The notes: a model not told the origin generated them from the letters alone. Positions 44,460 through 53,559 are shown, numbered from the stretch's first letter. The stretch: DNA of 64,000 bases from Bog-756 sp963824645 (GCA_963824645.1 CAWGQC010000010.1:124001-188000); one strand, 5' to 3'. Translations and numbers: made by a program.

Positions 44460-45119
44460 TCAGACCAGCCGTCGCTCGGTGGCCCACCGGGTGAGCTCGT
44501 GGCGGGTGGACAGTTGGAGCTTCCGGAGTACGGAGGAAACGTGGGACTCGACGGTCTTGGTCGAGATCGTCAGGTCGCGGGCCACCTCCTTGTAGGTGTA
44601 GCCGCGGGCGATGAGCCGTAGCACCTCACGCTCCCGAGGGGAGAGCTGGTCCAACTCGGGATCGAGCCCCGAGGTGGGAGCTCCGCCCGACCCGTCGGCG
44701 AAGGCATCGAGCACGAACCCGGCCAGACGCGGGGAGAACACGGCATCCCCGGCCTTTATCTTGTGAACCGCCTCGACCAATTCCGGACCCGAGATGGTCT
44801 TGGTGACGTAGCCCCGGGCTCCGGCCCGGATCACGGCGATCACGTCTTCGGGGGCATCGGACACCGACAGGGCCAGGAAGCGCACCTCGGGGTGGTGGGG
44901 CAGCACCGCGGCCAGCACCGCCTGGCCACCTCCACCGGGAAGGTGCACATCGAGCAGGACCACGTCGGGGATCCGTTCACCGATCAACTCGATGGCTGCC
45001 GCCACCTCGTCGGCCTCTCCGACCAGGTCGACCTCCTTCCCCAGTTCCACCCGCACCCCCGAGCGGAACATGGCGTGGTCATCGACCAGGAAGACCCGCG
45101 GCCGTTCGCCCGTGCTCAC
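44460..45119 (-). CDS. NarL/FixJ-family response regulator
   Basis: A 219-residue regulator. The receiver domain has the acidic pocket Asp13-Asp14 (FLVDDHAMFRSG), phospho-acceptor Asp57 (VVLLDVHLPGGGG) and Lys in YVTKTISGPE. The C-terminal LuxR-type HTH is LSPREREVLRLIARGYTYKEVARDLTISTKTVESHVSSVLRKL. It starts at GTG 45119 in a GTGA overlap with the kinase stop, so the two form a coupled two-component system. Target genes may include the divergent PspC gene at 46632; this is inference. Confidence 0.95.
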   Translation of the reverse strand: MSTGERPRVFLVDDHAMFRSGVRVELGKEVDLVGEADEVAAAIELIGERIPDVVLLDVHLPGGGGQAVLAAVLPHHPEVRFLALSVSDAPEDVIAVIRAGARGYVTKTISGPELVEAVHKIKAGDAVFSPRLAGFVLDAFADGSGGAPTSGLDPELDQLSPREREVLRLIARGYTYKEVARDLTISTKTVESHVSSVLRKLQLSTRHELTRWATERRLV

Positions 45120-46303
45120 GCGGTCAGCTCGAGCCGGGCCATGGACAGCTCGACCTCGGTGCCCCGTCCGGGAGCCGAACGGACAGCGACCGAACCGCCG
45201 AACCGGGCCATCCGGGCCCGGATCGACTGGGCGATCCCCTGGCGGTCCTCGGGCACGGCCGAGGGATCGAATCCGCGACCCCTGTCGCGGACGAAGACGG
45301 TCACCGCCGGTTGCTCGACCTCGCAGTAGATCGAGACCTCGGTGGCTCCCGACCACTTGGCGGCGTTGACCGTGGCCTCGCGGGCGGCGTCGAGGAGTGC
45401 CCGCAACCGACTGTCCAGCAGGCAGTCGCCGACCACCACCACCTGGACGGTGACCCCATGGTCGGTCTCCACCAGCCCCTGGAGGAGGCTGATGCCTTCG
45501 GCCACCGTGGTGGCCTCGGCGGCCACCGAGCCGGGGGGCCGGCCTTCGAAGAGCCAGGACCGGAGTTCGCGCTCTTGGATCCGGGCCAACCGGACCACCT
45601 GTTGGGGATCGTCGGCCGACCGCTGGATGAGGGCCAGGGTCTGGAGGACCGAGTCGTGGACGTGGGCCGCCATCTGGGCGCGCTCCTCGGCCAGGGCCCG
45701 TGACTGACGTTCCGAAATCAGGTCGCGCACCAGGCTGATCCACCAGGGTCCGAAGATGACGACGATGGAGGCCATGACCAGGAGGGCACCGGAGACGGGC
45801 AGGAGAGTGGCCGACGTCGGGTGCCCGTCGAGAAGGAGGAACAGTCCGCCTATGCCGATCACGATCCCGAGGGCGAGGCGGACGACCAGCGAGGTCCGGG
45901 TGTGTCGGTCCTGCCCGATCCGGAACATCGGGAGCAGGTCGTCGTTGATCCACATCCGCTCGTCGTGGCTGGCATTGCGACGGATGAGGATGACCACCCC
46001 GGCGGCCAGGAAGAGTGGCCAGCTGAACGAGCCCAGGTAGCCCAGATGGAGTCCGGCGGCCACGATCTGGATGACCACCAGGAGGGGGATGATGGCGGCC
46101 ACCAGCCGGATGCCCCGGCGATCGGCCACGGCCCGGGAGAAGATACTGGTGGTCTCGCCCTCGAGGGGGACGAAGAGCCAGGCCAGGGCATAGACAAGGC
46201 CCCCGGCTCCGCTGGCCAGGGACAGTACGACGAAGGCGATCCGGACCAGGGTGATGTCGATGCCGGTCATCACCGACAGTCCGCCGCACACCCCGGCCAC
46301 CAC
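45116..46303 (-). CDS. PspC-domain sensor histidine kinase (LiaS/DesK-like); N-terminus uncertain
   Basis: At least 395 residues. A PspC module (VVAGVCGGLSVMTGIDITLVRIAFVVLSLASGAGGLVYALAWLFVP split over two helices), several more membrane segments, a HisKA_3 dimerisation helix with phospho-His in MAAHVHDSVLQTL, and a HATPase domain (NAAKWSGATEV, RDRGRGFDPS, GGSVAVRSAPGRGTEV). It senses envelope stress or lipid state and phosphorylates the response regulator at 44460. The first usable GTG at 46303 cuts into PspC: the family's RRSHDTR lead is encoded immediately upstream in the same frame, which stays open to beyond 46530 without ATG, GTG or TTG. Confidence 0.88.
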   Translation of the reverse strand: MVAGVCGGLSVMTGIDITLVRIAFVVLSLASGAGGLVYALAWLFVPLEGETTSIFSRAVADRRGIRLVAAIIPLLVVIQIVAAGLHLGYLGSFSWPLFLAAGVVILIRRNASHDERMWINDDLLPMFRIGQDRHTRTSLVVRLALGIVIGIGGLFLLLDGHPTSATLLPVSGALLVMASIVVIFGPWWISLVRDLISERQSRALAEERAQMAAHVHDSVLQTLALIQRSADDPQQVVRLARIQERELRSWLFEGRPPGSVAAEATTVAEGISLLQGLVETDHGVTVQVVVVGDCLLDSRLRALLDAAREATVNAAKWSGATEVSIYCEVEQPAVTVFVRDRGRGFDPSAVPEDRQGIAQSIRARMARFGGSVAVRSAPGRGTEVELSMARLELTA

Positions 46304-46631
46304 CCGGGTGTCGTGGCTGCGCCGGAAGCGGTACCTCCCGTGGCGGCCGGACCGGTGGCGCCCCGGGCCTCGGTGGGAGCCCCAGGTCGGAGGACCCCAC
46401 GACTCGTACCACGAACGGCCTTGGCTCCATCCACCCTGGTCAGGGGGGAAGAGCGGTCCGGTGGACCGGGCACCCGGGTGCGGGAATCGGTGGGTTCGGC
46501 GATATTCGATGATCGCGCACCCTCTGGACCCTGGCCAACAGGGACATCCCTGATAGGAACGGTCCCGGGTCAGGGTTCGATCGGGGAGGTGCCCGATACC
46601 CCTCCTCCCGGCCGGCCGTCAGGCTGGCACC

Positions 46632-46946
46632 ATGAACGAACCCACCGCCTCCACTACTCCGCCTTCAGACCCCGGTCCGCCCGCCGACTCCGGGCCCACC
46701 CGAGCGGATCGGGACGGGGTGCGACTCCACCGGGTCCGCTCCGGAAGCATGGTCGGCGGGGTGGCGGCCGGATTGGCCGACTACCTCGACGTCGACCCCA
46801 CGCTGGTCCGGGTCGGCTTCGTCGCGCTGGCCCTGATGGGCGGCATCGCCGTGCCCGTCTACCTGGCCGGCTGGCTCCTCATCCCCGACGAAGGGTGCGA
46901 CCAATCGATGGCCGAGGAGATGCTGGGCCACCGGTTCACCCACTGA
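46632..46946 (+). CDS. PspC-domain protein
   Basis: A 104-residue protein. A Pro-rich head is followed by one PspC domain: VRLHRVRSGSMVGGVAAGLADYLDVDPTLVRVGFVALALMGGIAVPVYLAGWLLIP. One or two membrane segments are predicted. PspC modules act in phage-shock/cell-envelope stress. It is divergent from the PspC-kinase/regulator operon and 34 bases ahead of the DUF1707 gene, so it is a likely regulatory target or feedback component. Confidence 0.88.
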   Translation: MNEPTASTTPPSDPGPPADSGPTRADRDGVRLHRVRSGSMVGGVAAGLADYLDVDPTLVRVGFVALALMGGIAVPVYLAGWLLIPDEGCDQSMAEEMLGHRFTH

Positions 46947-46980
46947 TTGCGACCACCCGACCGAGCCAAGGAGACACGTC

Positions 46981-47442
46981 ATGCGCTACCGATGGGATCC
47001 CGTCTACCCGGGCTCCACCACCCGCCGCACCGGCCCCGACGACGGTTCGGGGCTCCGCGTCTCGGACGCCGAACGCAACGAGGTGGCTGAGAAACTGTCA
47101 CGGCACTTCGCTGACGGGCGGCTCGACCAGGCTGAGTTCAAAACCAGGCTCGACCGGGCCCTCGGGGCGGTCACCCGGAGCGACCTCGGCGACCTCTTCT
47201 ACGACCTACCCCGCCTGGAGGACGACCCGGAGCCCCCGAAACGGCATAGAAGACGCTTCCTGCCGGTGGCGGCGTTGCTGGTGATGGCGGCGGTGGTGGC
47301 CGGCGCCATCGTCTCGACCATCCACGCCACCTGGCTGCTCGTCGTTCTGGTCGGGCTGTTCGTGTGGCAGCGGGCCGGGCGCCGTCGCCGCTGTTCCCCG
47401 GGGGCGAGCAACCCCGGGCCGTACCAGCACCATCTGCCCTGA
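46981..47442 (+). CDS. DUF1707 (SHOCT-like) membrane protein
   Basis: A 153-residue protein with DUF1707 at about 25-80 (LRVSDAERNEVAEKLSRHFADGRLDQAEFKTRLDRALGAVTRSDLGDLFYDLP), a basic stretch RHRRR and then two hydrophobic segments (FLPVAALLVMAAVVAGAIV and WLLVVLVGLFVWQ). DUF1707 is often found in actinobacterial envelope-stress proteins. It follows the PspC gene and is probably co-transcribed with it. GAGGAGACACG-like ribosome text (AAGGAGAC) precedes the ATG at 46981. Confidence 0.88.
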   Translation: MRYRWDPVYPGSTTRRTGPDDGSGLRVSDAERNEVAEKLSRHFADGRLDQAEFKTRLDRALGAVTRSDLGDLFYDLPRLEDDPEPPKRHRRRFLPVAALLVMAAVVAGAIVSTIHATWLLVVLVGLFVWQRAGRRRRCSPGASNPGPYQHHLP

Positions 47443-47555
47443 GTGGCTCCCCCCCTGACACAGCGCTCCGGCGGCGACGGCCGTCACCCGACACCTTGTT
47501 TCCGACGACGTGAACATCTACGGCATCCGGGCCGCTCAGACAGTCAATCGACAGC

Positions 47556-48611
47556 TCACGAGGTGTACCCGCTCAGAAGATCCGTGAAGGCATAGGCCGT
47601 CTGGTTGATCCCGCTGCAGCTGCCGGCCTGGATGGAAAGGCCGTCCGAACACGGCCGGTCCCGGTTGACCGCCCAGAAGGTGAGGCGGGCGAGATGCTCC
47701 GCCTCGGCGAAGGTGAGGATCTGTTGGAAGTCGGCGAGAGTCACCGTCTCGTCAGATTCATCGGTCTCTCCGTTCATGGAGGAGATGCCGAGGTGGGAGT
47801 AGGCCGCTGCCGCCGACTCGCCGTAGGCCGAGGCGATATCGGCTTCGAGCCCCTGTGCCGCTTGAATGGACACAGTGCCCATGTCGCTGACCGGCGCACC
47901 GAAATCGAAGGGCATGATCGTCCAGGCGTACGGTTGGAATCCGAGGGCGGCGGCTTGAACGATCATGGCCTCGCCATCGGTGTCCGGACCGGTCTCGTTG
48001 GTGCCGAAGGTGATCGATATCTCGAGCGTCGGGTCCTCCCGTTGGAGACCGGCCAACGCCTCGATGACCCGCTCACGCGTCGCCTTTTTGGTGAACTCGC
48101 TGTGCTCGATGTCGATGTCGATGGCGGACAGCCCGTAGTCCTCAACCACCACTTGGTAAGCGGCGGTGAGGGCGGTGGCCGTCTTGCAGGCGGCGCCGAG
48201 CTTGGACCCACTCCACCCACCGACCGACACGTCGACGTCCCCACCGGCGGCTCGGACGGCGGCGATGGCCGCCGCGTCGCTCCCACCCAGCAGGGGCCGC
48301 GACCCGTCCCACTCGGGATGACAGCCCTTATGGGCGAGGATGAAGGCGAGGGTCAGGTCGTGGATACCGGTGGCGCTGAGGACATCGGCTGGTGGCTGCG
48401 GGTCTCCCCAACCCAGGTACTCATAGGGAGCGGCCAGGGCGGTCGGTTGGGACCCGTCGGAAGCCGGTCGAACGGCAGCGGACGGATCGGACCTGATAAT
48501 GATCGGAGTGGCGCTGGACACGCCGGCAAGCGGGATGGCCATCGTGCCGAGCACGACCAGCACCGCGCCCGCCATCGCCGCCCACGTTCCTCGGATCCCT
48601 CGTTTGTCCAT
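47556..48611 (-). CDS. Secreted GH18-type (chitinase-like) protein
   Basis: A 351-residue secreted protein. Signal peptide TWAAMAGAVLVVLGTMAIPLAGVSS; ATG 48611 follows GGGAGGGGACG. The GH18 barrel is recognisable: SVGGWSGSKL (strand 3), the catalytic strand-4 AIDIDIEHSEF (D-x-D-x-E with the proton-donor Glu), and SITFGTNETG. Plant-concanavalin/chitinase-D-like small GH18 domains look similar. It may cleave GlcNAc polymers or be a substrate-binding homologue. It converges with DUF1707 and is divergent from the ABC permease gene, with about 200 bases between. Confidence 0.85.
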   Translation of the reverse strand: MDKRGIRGTWAAMAGAVLVVLGTMAIPLAGVSSATPIIIRSDPSAAVRPASDGSQPTALAAPYEYLGWGDPQPPADVLSATGIHDLTLAFILAHKGCHPEWDGSRPLLGGSDAAAIAAVRAAGGDVDVSVGGWSGSKLGAACKTATALTAAYQVVVEDYGLSAIDIDIEHSEFTKKATRERVIEALAGLQREDPTLEISITFGTNETGPDTDGEAMIVQAAALGFQPYAWTIMPFDFGAPVSDMGTVSIQAAQGLEADIASAYGESAAAAYSHLGISSMNGETDESDETVTLADFQQILTFAEAEHLARLTFWAVNRDRPCSDGLSIQAGSCSGINQTAYAFTDLLSGYTS

Positions 48612-48813
48612 CGTCCCCTCCCGGCTACGACACCCATGGCGGCCCGGGTCCAATGGTACGAGCAAAAGCTGCTCCGGATCAGTGCCGGCCGATCCCCCAG
48701 CGCGGTGGGTACCGGGAAGGCACCCCCGCCGGCCCCCGATATAGTCTTCCGCCACAGCAGGGAAGATGACCGAGGTCGAGGCGGGCACGTTCGCCCACAG
48801 AGAACGGTAAACC

Positions 48814-49863
48814 ATGTGGAGAATTGCCCTCAGGGACCTGCAGTGGCGACGGCGCCGCCTCCTGATCTCGACCCTCGGAACGTCGCTGGTGTTCACCATG
48901 GCTCTCGTACTGGCCGGCTTGAGCGGCAGCTTCGGCATCGAGGCCACCAACGCCACCAAGGCATTCGGTGCGGACGCGTGGTTCGTCCATGCCGGTACCC
49001 CCGGGCCCATCACCAGCGGTTTACCGCTGCCCGAATCGGCTGTCACCACGGTCGGTGATCTGCCTGGGGTGACCCAGGCTGCCGGTGTGGTCTATGCCAA
49101 TCAGTCCATCGGATCCGGCGCTCAGTCCACGGACGCCAACCTGTTCGGAGTGGAGCCCGGAAAGGTGGGCTCGCCCGTCCCCGTGGCGGGACGGCAACCC
49201 GAAGACAACTCCGAGGCGATGGTGGACGATGCCCTTCCCTACCGGATCGGTCAACACTTTGTCCTGGGTAGCAACACCTACACGGTCGTAGGTCTGCTGC
49301 ACCACTCGACACTTCTGTCGGGGACGCCGAATGTCTTCATCACGTTACAGGCCGCCCAACAGCTCCTTTATGGGGGCCGGCCCCTGGTTACCGCGGTGGT
49401 GAGCAGGGGAACACCGGTCAGCGTCCCCCCGACTCTCCATATCCTGACCCCCGCTCAGGTCACGGCCAACATGACCAAGCCTTTGGCCAAGGCTGCTCAG
49501 GTGGTGGGCTTCATCGAGATATTCCTGTGGCTGATAGCGGCCTGCATCATCGGTTCGGTCATCTATGTTTCGGCTCTCGAGAAGACCCGCGACTTTGCCG
49601 TGCTCAAGGCGACCGGAGCATCAGACGGACAACTCATGACGACTCTGGCCCTCCAGGCGGTGGTCATCTCGGTGGCGGCGGCGGTGGTGGCCGTCATTCT
49701 GGCCAGCCTGCTGGCACCGGTGTTCCCGATTCTCGTCGTCATTCCGGTGTGGGCGGTTCTGGCCCTTCCTCTCCTGGCTGTGGTGCTCGGACTGTTGGCC
49801 AGTACCGCGGGCCTCCGGCGGGCGGTAGGGGTGGAGCCGGCTCTGGCCTTCGGAGGTCCCTAG
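48814..49863 (+). CDS. MacB/FtsX-type ABC transporter permease
   Basis: A 349-residue permease. N-terminal helix WRIALRDLQWRRRRLLISTLGTSLVFTMALVLAGLSG, a large extracytoplasmic domain (FNIEPGKV-like LFGVEPGKVGSPVPVAGRQP, RIGQHFVLGSNTYTVVGL), and a C-terminal FtsX core with three helices (IFLWLIAACIIGSVIYVSALEKTRDFAVLKATGAS). The stop TAG overlaps the GTG of the ATPase gene by one base. Such permeases act in export of peptides or lipoproteins or as mechanotransducers in the envelope. Confidence 0.9.
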   Translation: MWRIALRDLQWRRRRLLISTLGTSLVFTMALVLAGLSGSFGIEATNATKAFGADAWFVHAGTPGPITSGLPLPESAVTTVGDLPGVTQAAGVVYANQSIGSGAQSTDANLFGVEPGKVGSPVPVAGRQPEDNSEAMVDDALPYRIGQHFVLGSNTYTVVGLLHHSTLLSGTPNVFITLQAAQQLLYGGRPLVTAVVSRGTPVSVPPTLHILTPAQVTANMTKPLAKAAQVVGFIEIFLWLIAACIIGSVIYVSALEKTRDFAVLKATGASDGQLMTTLALQAVVISVAAAVVAVILASLLAPVFPILVVIPVWAVLALPLLAVVLGLLASTAGLRRAVGVEPALAFGGP

Positions 49864-50867
49864 TGGCCGACCTCACCGTGTCCGAGCTCACCGTCGAGTA
49901 CCAGAGCGGCGATTACGTCATACGGCCACTGGACGGGCTCAGTATGAAGGCCGGAGCGGGCTCGCTGGCCCTGCTCCTCGGTCCGAGCGGCTGCGGGAAG
50001 ACGACCCTCCTGTCCTGCCTGGCCGGAATCCTGCGTCCCACCAGCGGATCCATCAACTTCGGCGACACCGAAGTCAGCGCCCTGCGGGGGGCGGAACTGA
50101 CCGAGTATCGCCGTCGGACGGTGGGTGTCGTCTTTCAGGCCTTCAACCTCATCCCGAGCCTTTCGGCCATGGACAACGTGGCCGCTCCCCTGTGGGCGGC
50201 GGGGGCGGGGGGCCGTGAGGCCCGATCCCGTGCCGACATGCTCCTTGATCGGGTCGGACTCGAGGAACGCAAGCACCACCACCCGGGTGACATGTCGGGG
50301 GGTCAACAGCAGCGGGTGGCCATCGCCCGCGCCCTGGCGTTGGATCCTCCCCTCATCCTGGCCGACGAACCGACGGCCCACCTCGACTATATCCAGGTCG
50401 AAGGCATTCTCCGTCTGATCGGGGAACTGGCGTCCGAAGGCCGGGTGGTGGCTATTGCCACTCACGACGACCGCCTGCTCCCCATCGCCGATCAGATCAT
50501 CGAGCTCGTCCCCCAGTTCCTCGATGACGCCACCGATCCGACCACCCAGCAACTGGATCCGGGCCAGACTCTGTTCGAACAGGGTAGTCGGGGCACCCGG
50601 ATCTACATGGTCGACGAAGGTCGGATCGATCTTGTCCGGCGCCATCCGGACGGGACCGAGGAGCTGCTCCGTACCGTCGGGCCCGGGGACTACTTCGGGG
50701 AGATGGGCCCTCTCTTCTCCCTGCCCCGATCGGCCACGGCCCGAGCCGAGTCGAGGGCGGTGGTAACCGGCTACACCGTCAAGGACTTCAGGGACAGAGT
50801 GGGGATCGACTTTGTCGCCGGTCTGCTGGGTAAGGACAAACGGACACCGGCTCCATCCGAGGAATAG
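49863..50867 (+). CDS. ABC transporter ATPase fused to a C-terminal cyclic-nucleotide-binding domain
   Basis: A 334-residue protein. Residues 1-225 form a MacB-type nucleotide-binding domain: Walker A LLGPSGCGKTTLL, Q-loop VVFQAFNL, signature DMSGGQQQRVAIARAL, Walker B LILADEPTAHLD and the switch His in ATHDDRLL. Residues about 235-334 are a cNMP-binding domain: TLFEQGSRGTRIYMVDEGRIDL and the phosphate cassette YFGEMGPLFSLPRSATA with Glu and Arg kept. A fusion of this kind would let cyclic nucleotide tune an envelope transporter directly. Its GTG overlaps the permease stop. The fusion is in one continuous frame with no stop between the domains. Confidence 0.92.
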   Translation: MADLTVSELTVEYQSGDYVIRPLDGLSMKAGAGSLALLLGPSGCGKTTLLSCLAGILRPTSGSINFGDTEVSALRGAELTEYRRRTVGVVFQAFNLIPSLSAMDNVAAPLWAAGAGGREARSRADMLLDRVGLEERKHHHPGDMSGGQQQRVAIARALALDPPLILADEPTAHLDYIQVEGILRLIGELASEGRVVAIATHDDRLLPIADQIIELVPQFLDDATDPTTQQLDPGQTLFEQGSRGTRIYMVDEGRIDLVRRHPDGTEELLRTVGPGDYFGEMGPLFSLPRSATARAESRAVVTGYTVKDFRDRVGIDFVAGLLGKDKRTPAPSEE

Positions 50868-50876
50868 GGTGGGTTT

Positions 50877-51737
50877 TCAGAGGCGGGCCTCAAGTATCAG
50901 TGATGACTGGGTGAGGCGGATGACACCCAGAATCATGACCAGAAAGGCGAGGGCCTCAATGGCCCCGTCCAGCCGGTTGACACTCAACCGTTCGTGGAAG
51001 AGCCAGATGCCGATCATGATGCTTACGATCGGTGTGCCGATGACCAGCGCCGGCTGTGAGGCGGTGAGCGGACCGGCTTGAAAGGCGTGCTGCTCCATGA
51101 CAAAGCCGGTGGCTCCGACCAGGGCGGCGACGTAGACGGGCCAATGGACGAAGAGCTGCAACCAGTTCCCGTGGAACGTTACGGTGGCCGTCTTTATCAG
51201 TGCCGCCGTGTATGCGTAGGTGATGGCCGTGGCCGACCCGTAAAGGGCCGCCTTTCGGGTCGAGGACCCACCCTGTGACAAGGCGATGCAGGTCACGACG
51301 ACCACGAGACCGAGGCCGGCGGCACATGCCCACGGCAACGGTCCAGGGGTGGCATCTCCGGATTGCGGATTGGCCACATAGAGAAAAAGTCCGAGACCGA
51401 CGACCACTGCTGCTGTGCCGATCCAGTCGCCGAGAGTGACCGGGCTACGGGAGAACGCCCACAAGATGGCAATGATGAAGGCCAGCTCGGTGACCATGAT
51501 TGGCTCCACCAAGGACAGATCGCCGGCGTTGAGGGCCAATACCCAAAAGAGGGTGGCACCGATGGTGACCGCCAACCCCAGAAGCCAGAGTGGTCTGCGA
51601 AAGAGGCTGATGATGAGCGAGAAACTGAGCCCTGTCCGTCCACCGGTCAGATCGGTGGCGTTGCTGGCCGCGGTCCGCTGAAGGACAACCGCCGACGCAT
51701 TGCAGATAGCAGTGGCCAGCGCAAAGACGATCGCCAT
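50877..51737 (-). CDS. DMT/EamA-superfamily transporter
   Basis: A 286-residue protein with ten hydrophobic helices in two EamA-like halves: AIVFALATAICNASAVVLQRTAA, VEPIMVTELAFIIAILWAF, then QPALVIGTPIVSIMIGIWLFHERLS and LAFLVMILGVIRL. The ATG at 51737 gives the first helix; the longer frame to 51881 is Arg-rich and not family-like. The substrate is unknown. It converges with the ABC genes (9-base gap) and is divergent-neighbour to none. Confidence 0.88.
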   Translation of the reverse strand: MAIVFALATAICNASAVVLQRTAASNATDLTGGRTGLSFSLIISLFRRPLWLLGLAVTIGATLFWVLALNAGDLSLVEPIMVTELAFIIAILWAFSRSPVTLGDWIGTAAVVVGLGLFLYVANPQSGDATPGPLPWACAAGLGLVVVVTCIALSQGGSSTRKAALYGSATAITYAYTAALIKTATVTFHGNWLQLFVHWPVYVAALVGATGFVMEQHAFQAGPLTASQPALVIGTPIVSIMIGIWLFHERLSVNRLDGAIEALAFLVMILGVIRLTQSSLILEARL

Positions 51738-51888
51738 TTCTCTACCCCGCCGAGTTTGGGAACATTCCGCTGGGAAGCTACTAGGTTCAGACTCCAGGTA
51801 GAGGGCTGGGACGGTCGGAGTTCGATGACCATCGCCAGTCCGTTCAGACGGAAGTGGGTGAACGGGCCACCGGCCGGCCAAGGTCCGT

Positions 51889-53187
51889 TCACCGCAATGG
51901 AGCGCTCATGCTCAGTATGTCCCGGCCGACCTCCTCCCTTGCCCCTGCGCCGACTTCCGCACCATCGGCGCACTCCGACCAGGAGTCAACGGCATCGAGA
52001 ACAGTACCGATGATTGCCCGGGCCCCCGGTACCTCGAAGCGGTCACCGACCTTCGAAAGGTCGGACCGGGTGATGGCCTGCGTCTGGCCGTTCACCGCCA
52101 TGAGGTGCTGGGCGGTCCAGTAGCTCTGCGGATTGTGGGCGTGGGTCAGGTCGTAGGCGGGAGCCAGTTGCCATCTACCGTCCTCGGAGAGCAGAAAGGA
52201 GAAGTTTTTGGTGTGGTCGTCACAATTGGCCGCGGCCACGTTGAACACCATCCGCCGGAAGACCTCGGCCGCTGCCTCCGTTCCGAGCTCGAGTCGGTCC
52301 ACCATTTCGAACAGTTGGGAGTAGTCGTGGGCCCCCACCAGTCGGAAGTCGAGTTGGGCCAGTGCGCACAGAGTTTGAAGGTGCACCTTCGTGCCGTCCT
52401 CCGGCCGGTCGAAGCGGCGTGTCATGAAGTGCGCCCGGCCCCCCTCGTGAAGCAGGCGGCACTCCGTCATCTGGACGTCAGCCGCCTTGGCCATCAACGA
52501 GTAGGCGTATTCGATCCGACCGTAGTCGGCTGATTGGCCGAGATCCTGATCCACCCCGACGCCATCGAGCTTGAGCAACCACTGCTCGAATCCGGCGTCG
52601 GACGCCACCTGACCGGAGCGAACTTCTCCTGTGTCCGGGTTCCAGGCCACCACGGCTTTGGCCCGGGCACCACCGGCGGAGGTCCCCACCGCGATCAGAT
52701 GGCGGACAGATTCGGTGATGCGGTCCTCGGAGTCGAATGCACCGACGACGGCAGCGCGGGCGGCGAGTACCAGTTCAGCCAGGTCGATGGCGGTGGCCTT
52801 GCGGGGTCGGGGTCCACGAGGGGGCCGGAACTCGAGCGCGCCGAGGCCGCGCCCTCCGAGGTAGGCCAGACGGTCGAGCGGCGTGATGGCCCTGGTCGGT
52901 ACCCCTTCGGCCACCAGGTAAGCAGTGGTCAGTGCATTTCCGAAAGCGTCGGGAAGGGCATCGGCGATGAGTGCCGGCAGACGATGGAACGTCTCGACCG
53001 GCAGTGCGGGGAATACGTACCGGCTCTGGCCCAGAGGCATGGTGGTCGGTGCCAGCTCAATGCCACGTGATTGCCAGTTGGGCGCGTACTCGAATACGTA
53101 GTAGTTGGTGGCCGGGTCCAGGGCGACGGCACCGACCCGATCACCCCAGGCCATCACTTCTACGACATCGACAGGCCGGTATGCCAT
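51889..53187 (-). CDS. HipA-family serine/threonine kinase toxin
   Basis: A 432-residue HipA-like protein. N-terminal subdomain 1 (PVDVVEVMAWGDRVGAVAL...YVFEYAPNW), Gly-rich ATP loop GTSAGGARAKAVV (168-180), the catalytic NxDDHxKN at 321-328 (NCDDHTKNFSF) and the metal Asp346 in AYDLTHA. HipA toxins phosphorylate targets such as glutamyl-tRNA synthetase and slow growth. Its ATG at 53187 overlaps the antitoxin stop by one base (TGATG), the usual order. The 53313 in-frame extension reads as low-complexity and is not used. Catalytic residues are intact. Confidence 0.94.
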   Translation of the reverse strand: MAYRPVDVVEVMAWGDRVGAVALDPATNYYVFEYAPNWQSRGIELAPTTMPLGQSRYVFPALPVETFHRLPALIADALPDAFGNALTTAYLVAEGVPTRAITPLDRLAYLGGRGLGALEFRPPRGPRPRKATAIDLAELVLAARAAVVGAFDSEDRITESVRHLIAVGTSAGGARAKAVVAWNPDTGEVRSGQVASDAGFEQWLLKLDGVGVDQDLGQSADYGRIEYAYSLMAKAADVQMTECRLLHEGGRAHFMTRRFDRPEDGTKVHLQTLCALAQLDFRLVGAHDYSQLFEMVDRLELGTEAAAEVFRRMVFNVAAANCDDHTKNFSFLLSEDGRWQLAPAYDLTHAHNPQSYWTAQHLMAVNGQTQAITRSDLSKVGDRFEVPGARAIIGTVLDAVDSWSECADGAEVGAGAREEVGRDILSMSAPLR

Positions 53188-53525
53188 CAGTCCCCGTGGC
53201 GGGCCGTTGGTCGGCGACGGGAGACGCGCTGGCGGGGGCGTGTCGCCGACCCCCGCGAGCCCAGCATGGCCACCGGACTGACGGTGATGGGAGGGGTGAG
53301 TGATTCCAACCATTCGGTGCGACCGAGCGCCCGCACGACGCGGACCAGAGTCTTGAGTGAGGACCCCTTGCCGGACTCGAGATTCTTGATTGCGCCGAGG
53401 CTCAGGTCAGCCTTTCTGGCCAGCTCCGACTGGTCGAGGTCGGCAGCGATTCGGGCCGCCCGGACTTCCGCACCGACTACGGCCTCCCATTCGTCTGTAC
53501 TTCGTCGTACTCCCTCAAGAGCCAT
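53187..53525 (-). CDS. HipB-like XRE antitoxin
   Basis: A 112-residue HTH protein: VGAEVRAARIAADLDQSELARKADLSLGAIKNLESGKGSSLKTLVRVVRALGR is a Cro/C1-type domain, and the tail RPRQRVSRRRPTARHGD is basic. It is the upstream partner of the HipA-like toxin and its stop overlaps the toxin start. It should bind its own promoter region; the inverted repeat at 53560-53608 flanks the only clear promoter. The C-terminal residues may be the part that contacts the toxin or blocks DNA. Confidence 0.93.
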   Translation of the reverse strand: MALEGVRRSTDEWEAVVGAEVRAARIAADLDQSELARKADLSLGAIKNLESGKGSSLKTLVRVVRALGRTEWLESLTPPITVSPVAMLGSRGSATRPRQRVSRRRPTARHGD

Positions 53526-53559
53526 GATGAGGACCTCTGAGTCTGATCTACGGATGAAT

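Noticed and set aside
44460..46430. Single 656-codon minus-strand frame suggesting a fused kinase-regulator
   Set aside because: Only its last 219 codons encode a protein (the response regulator). The rest overlaps the kinase in another frame and is low-complexity.
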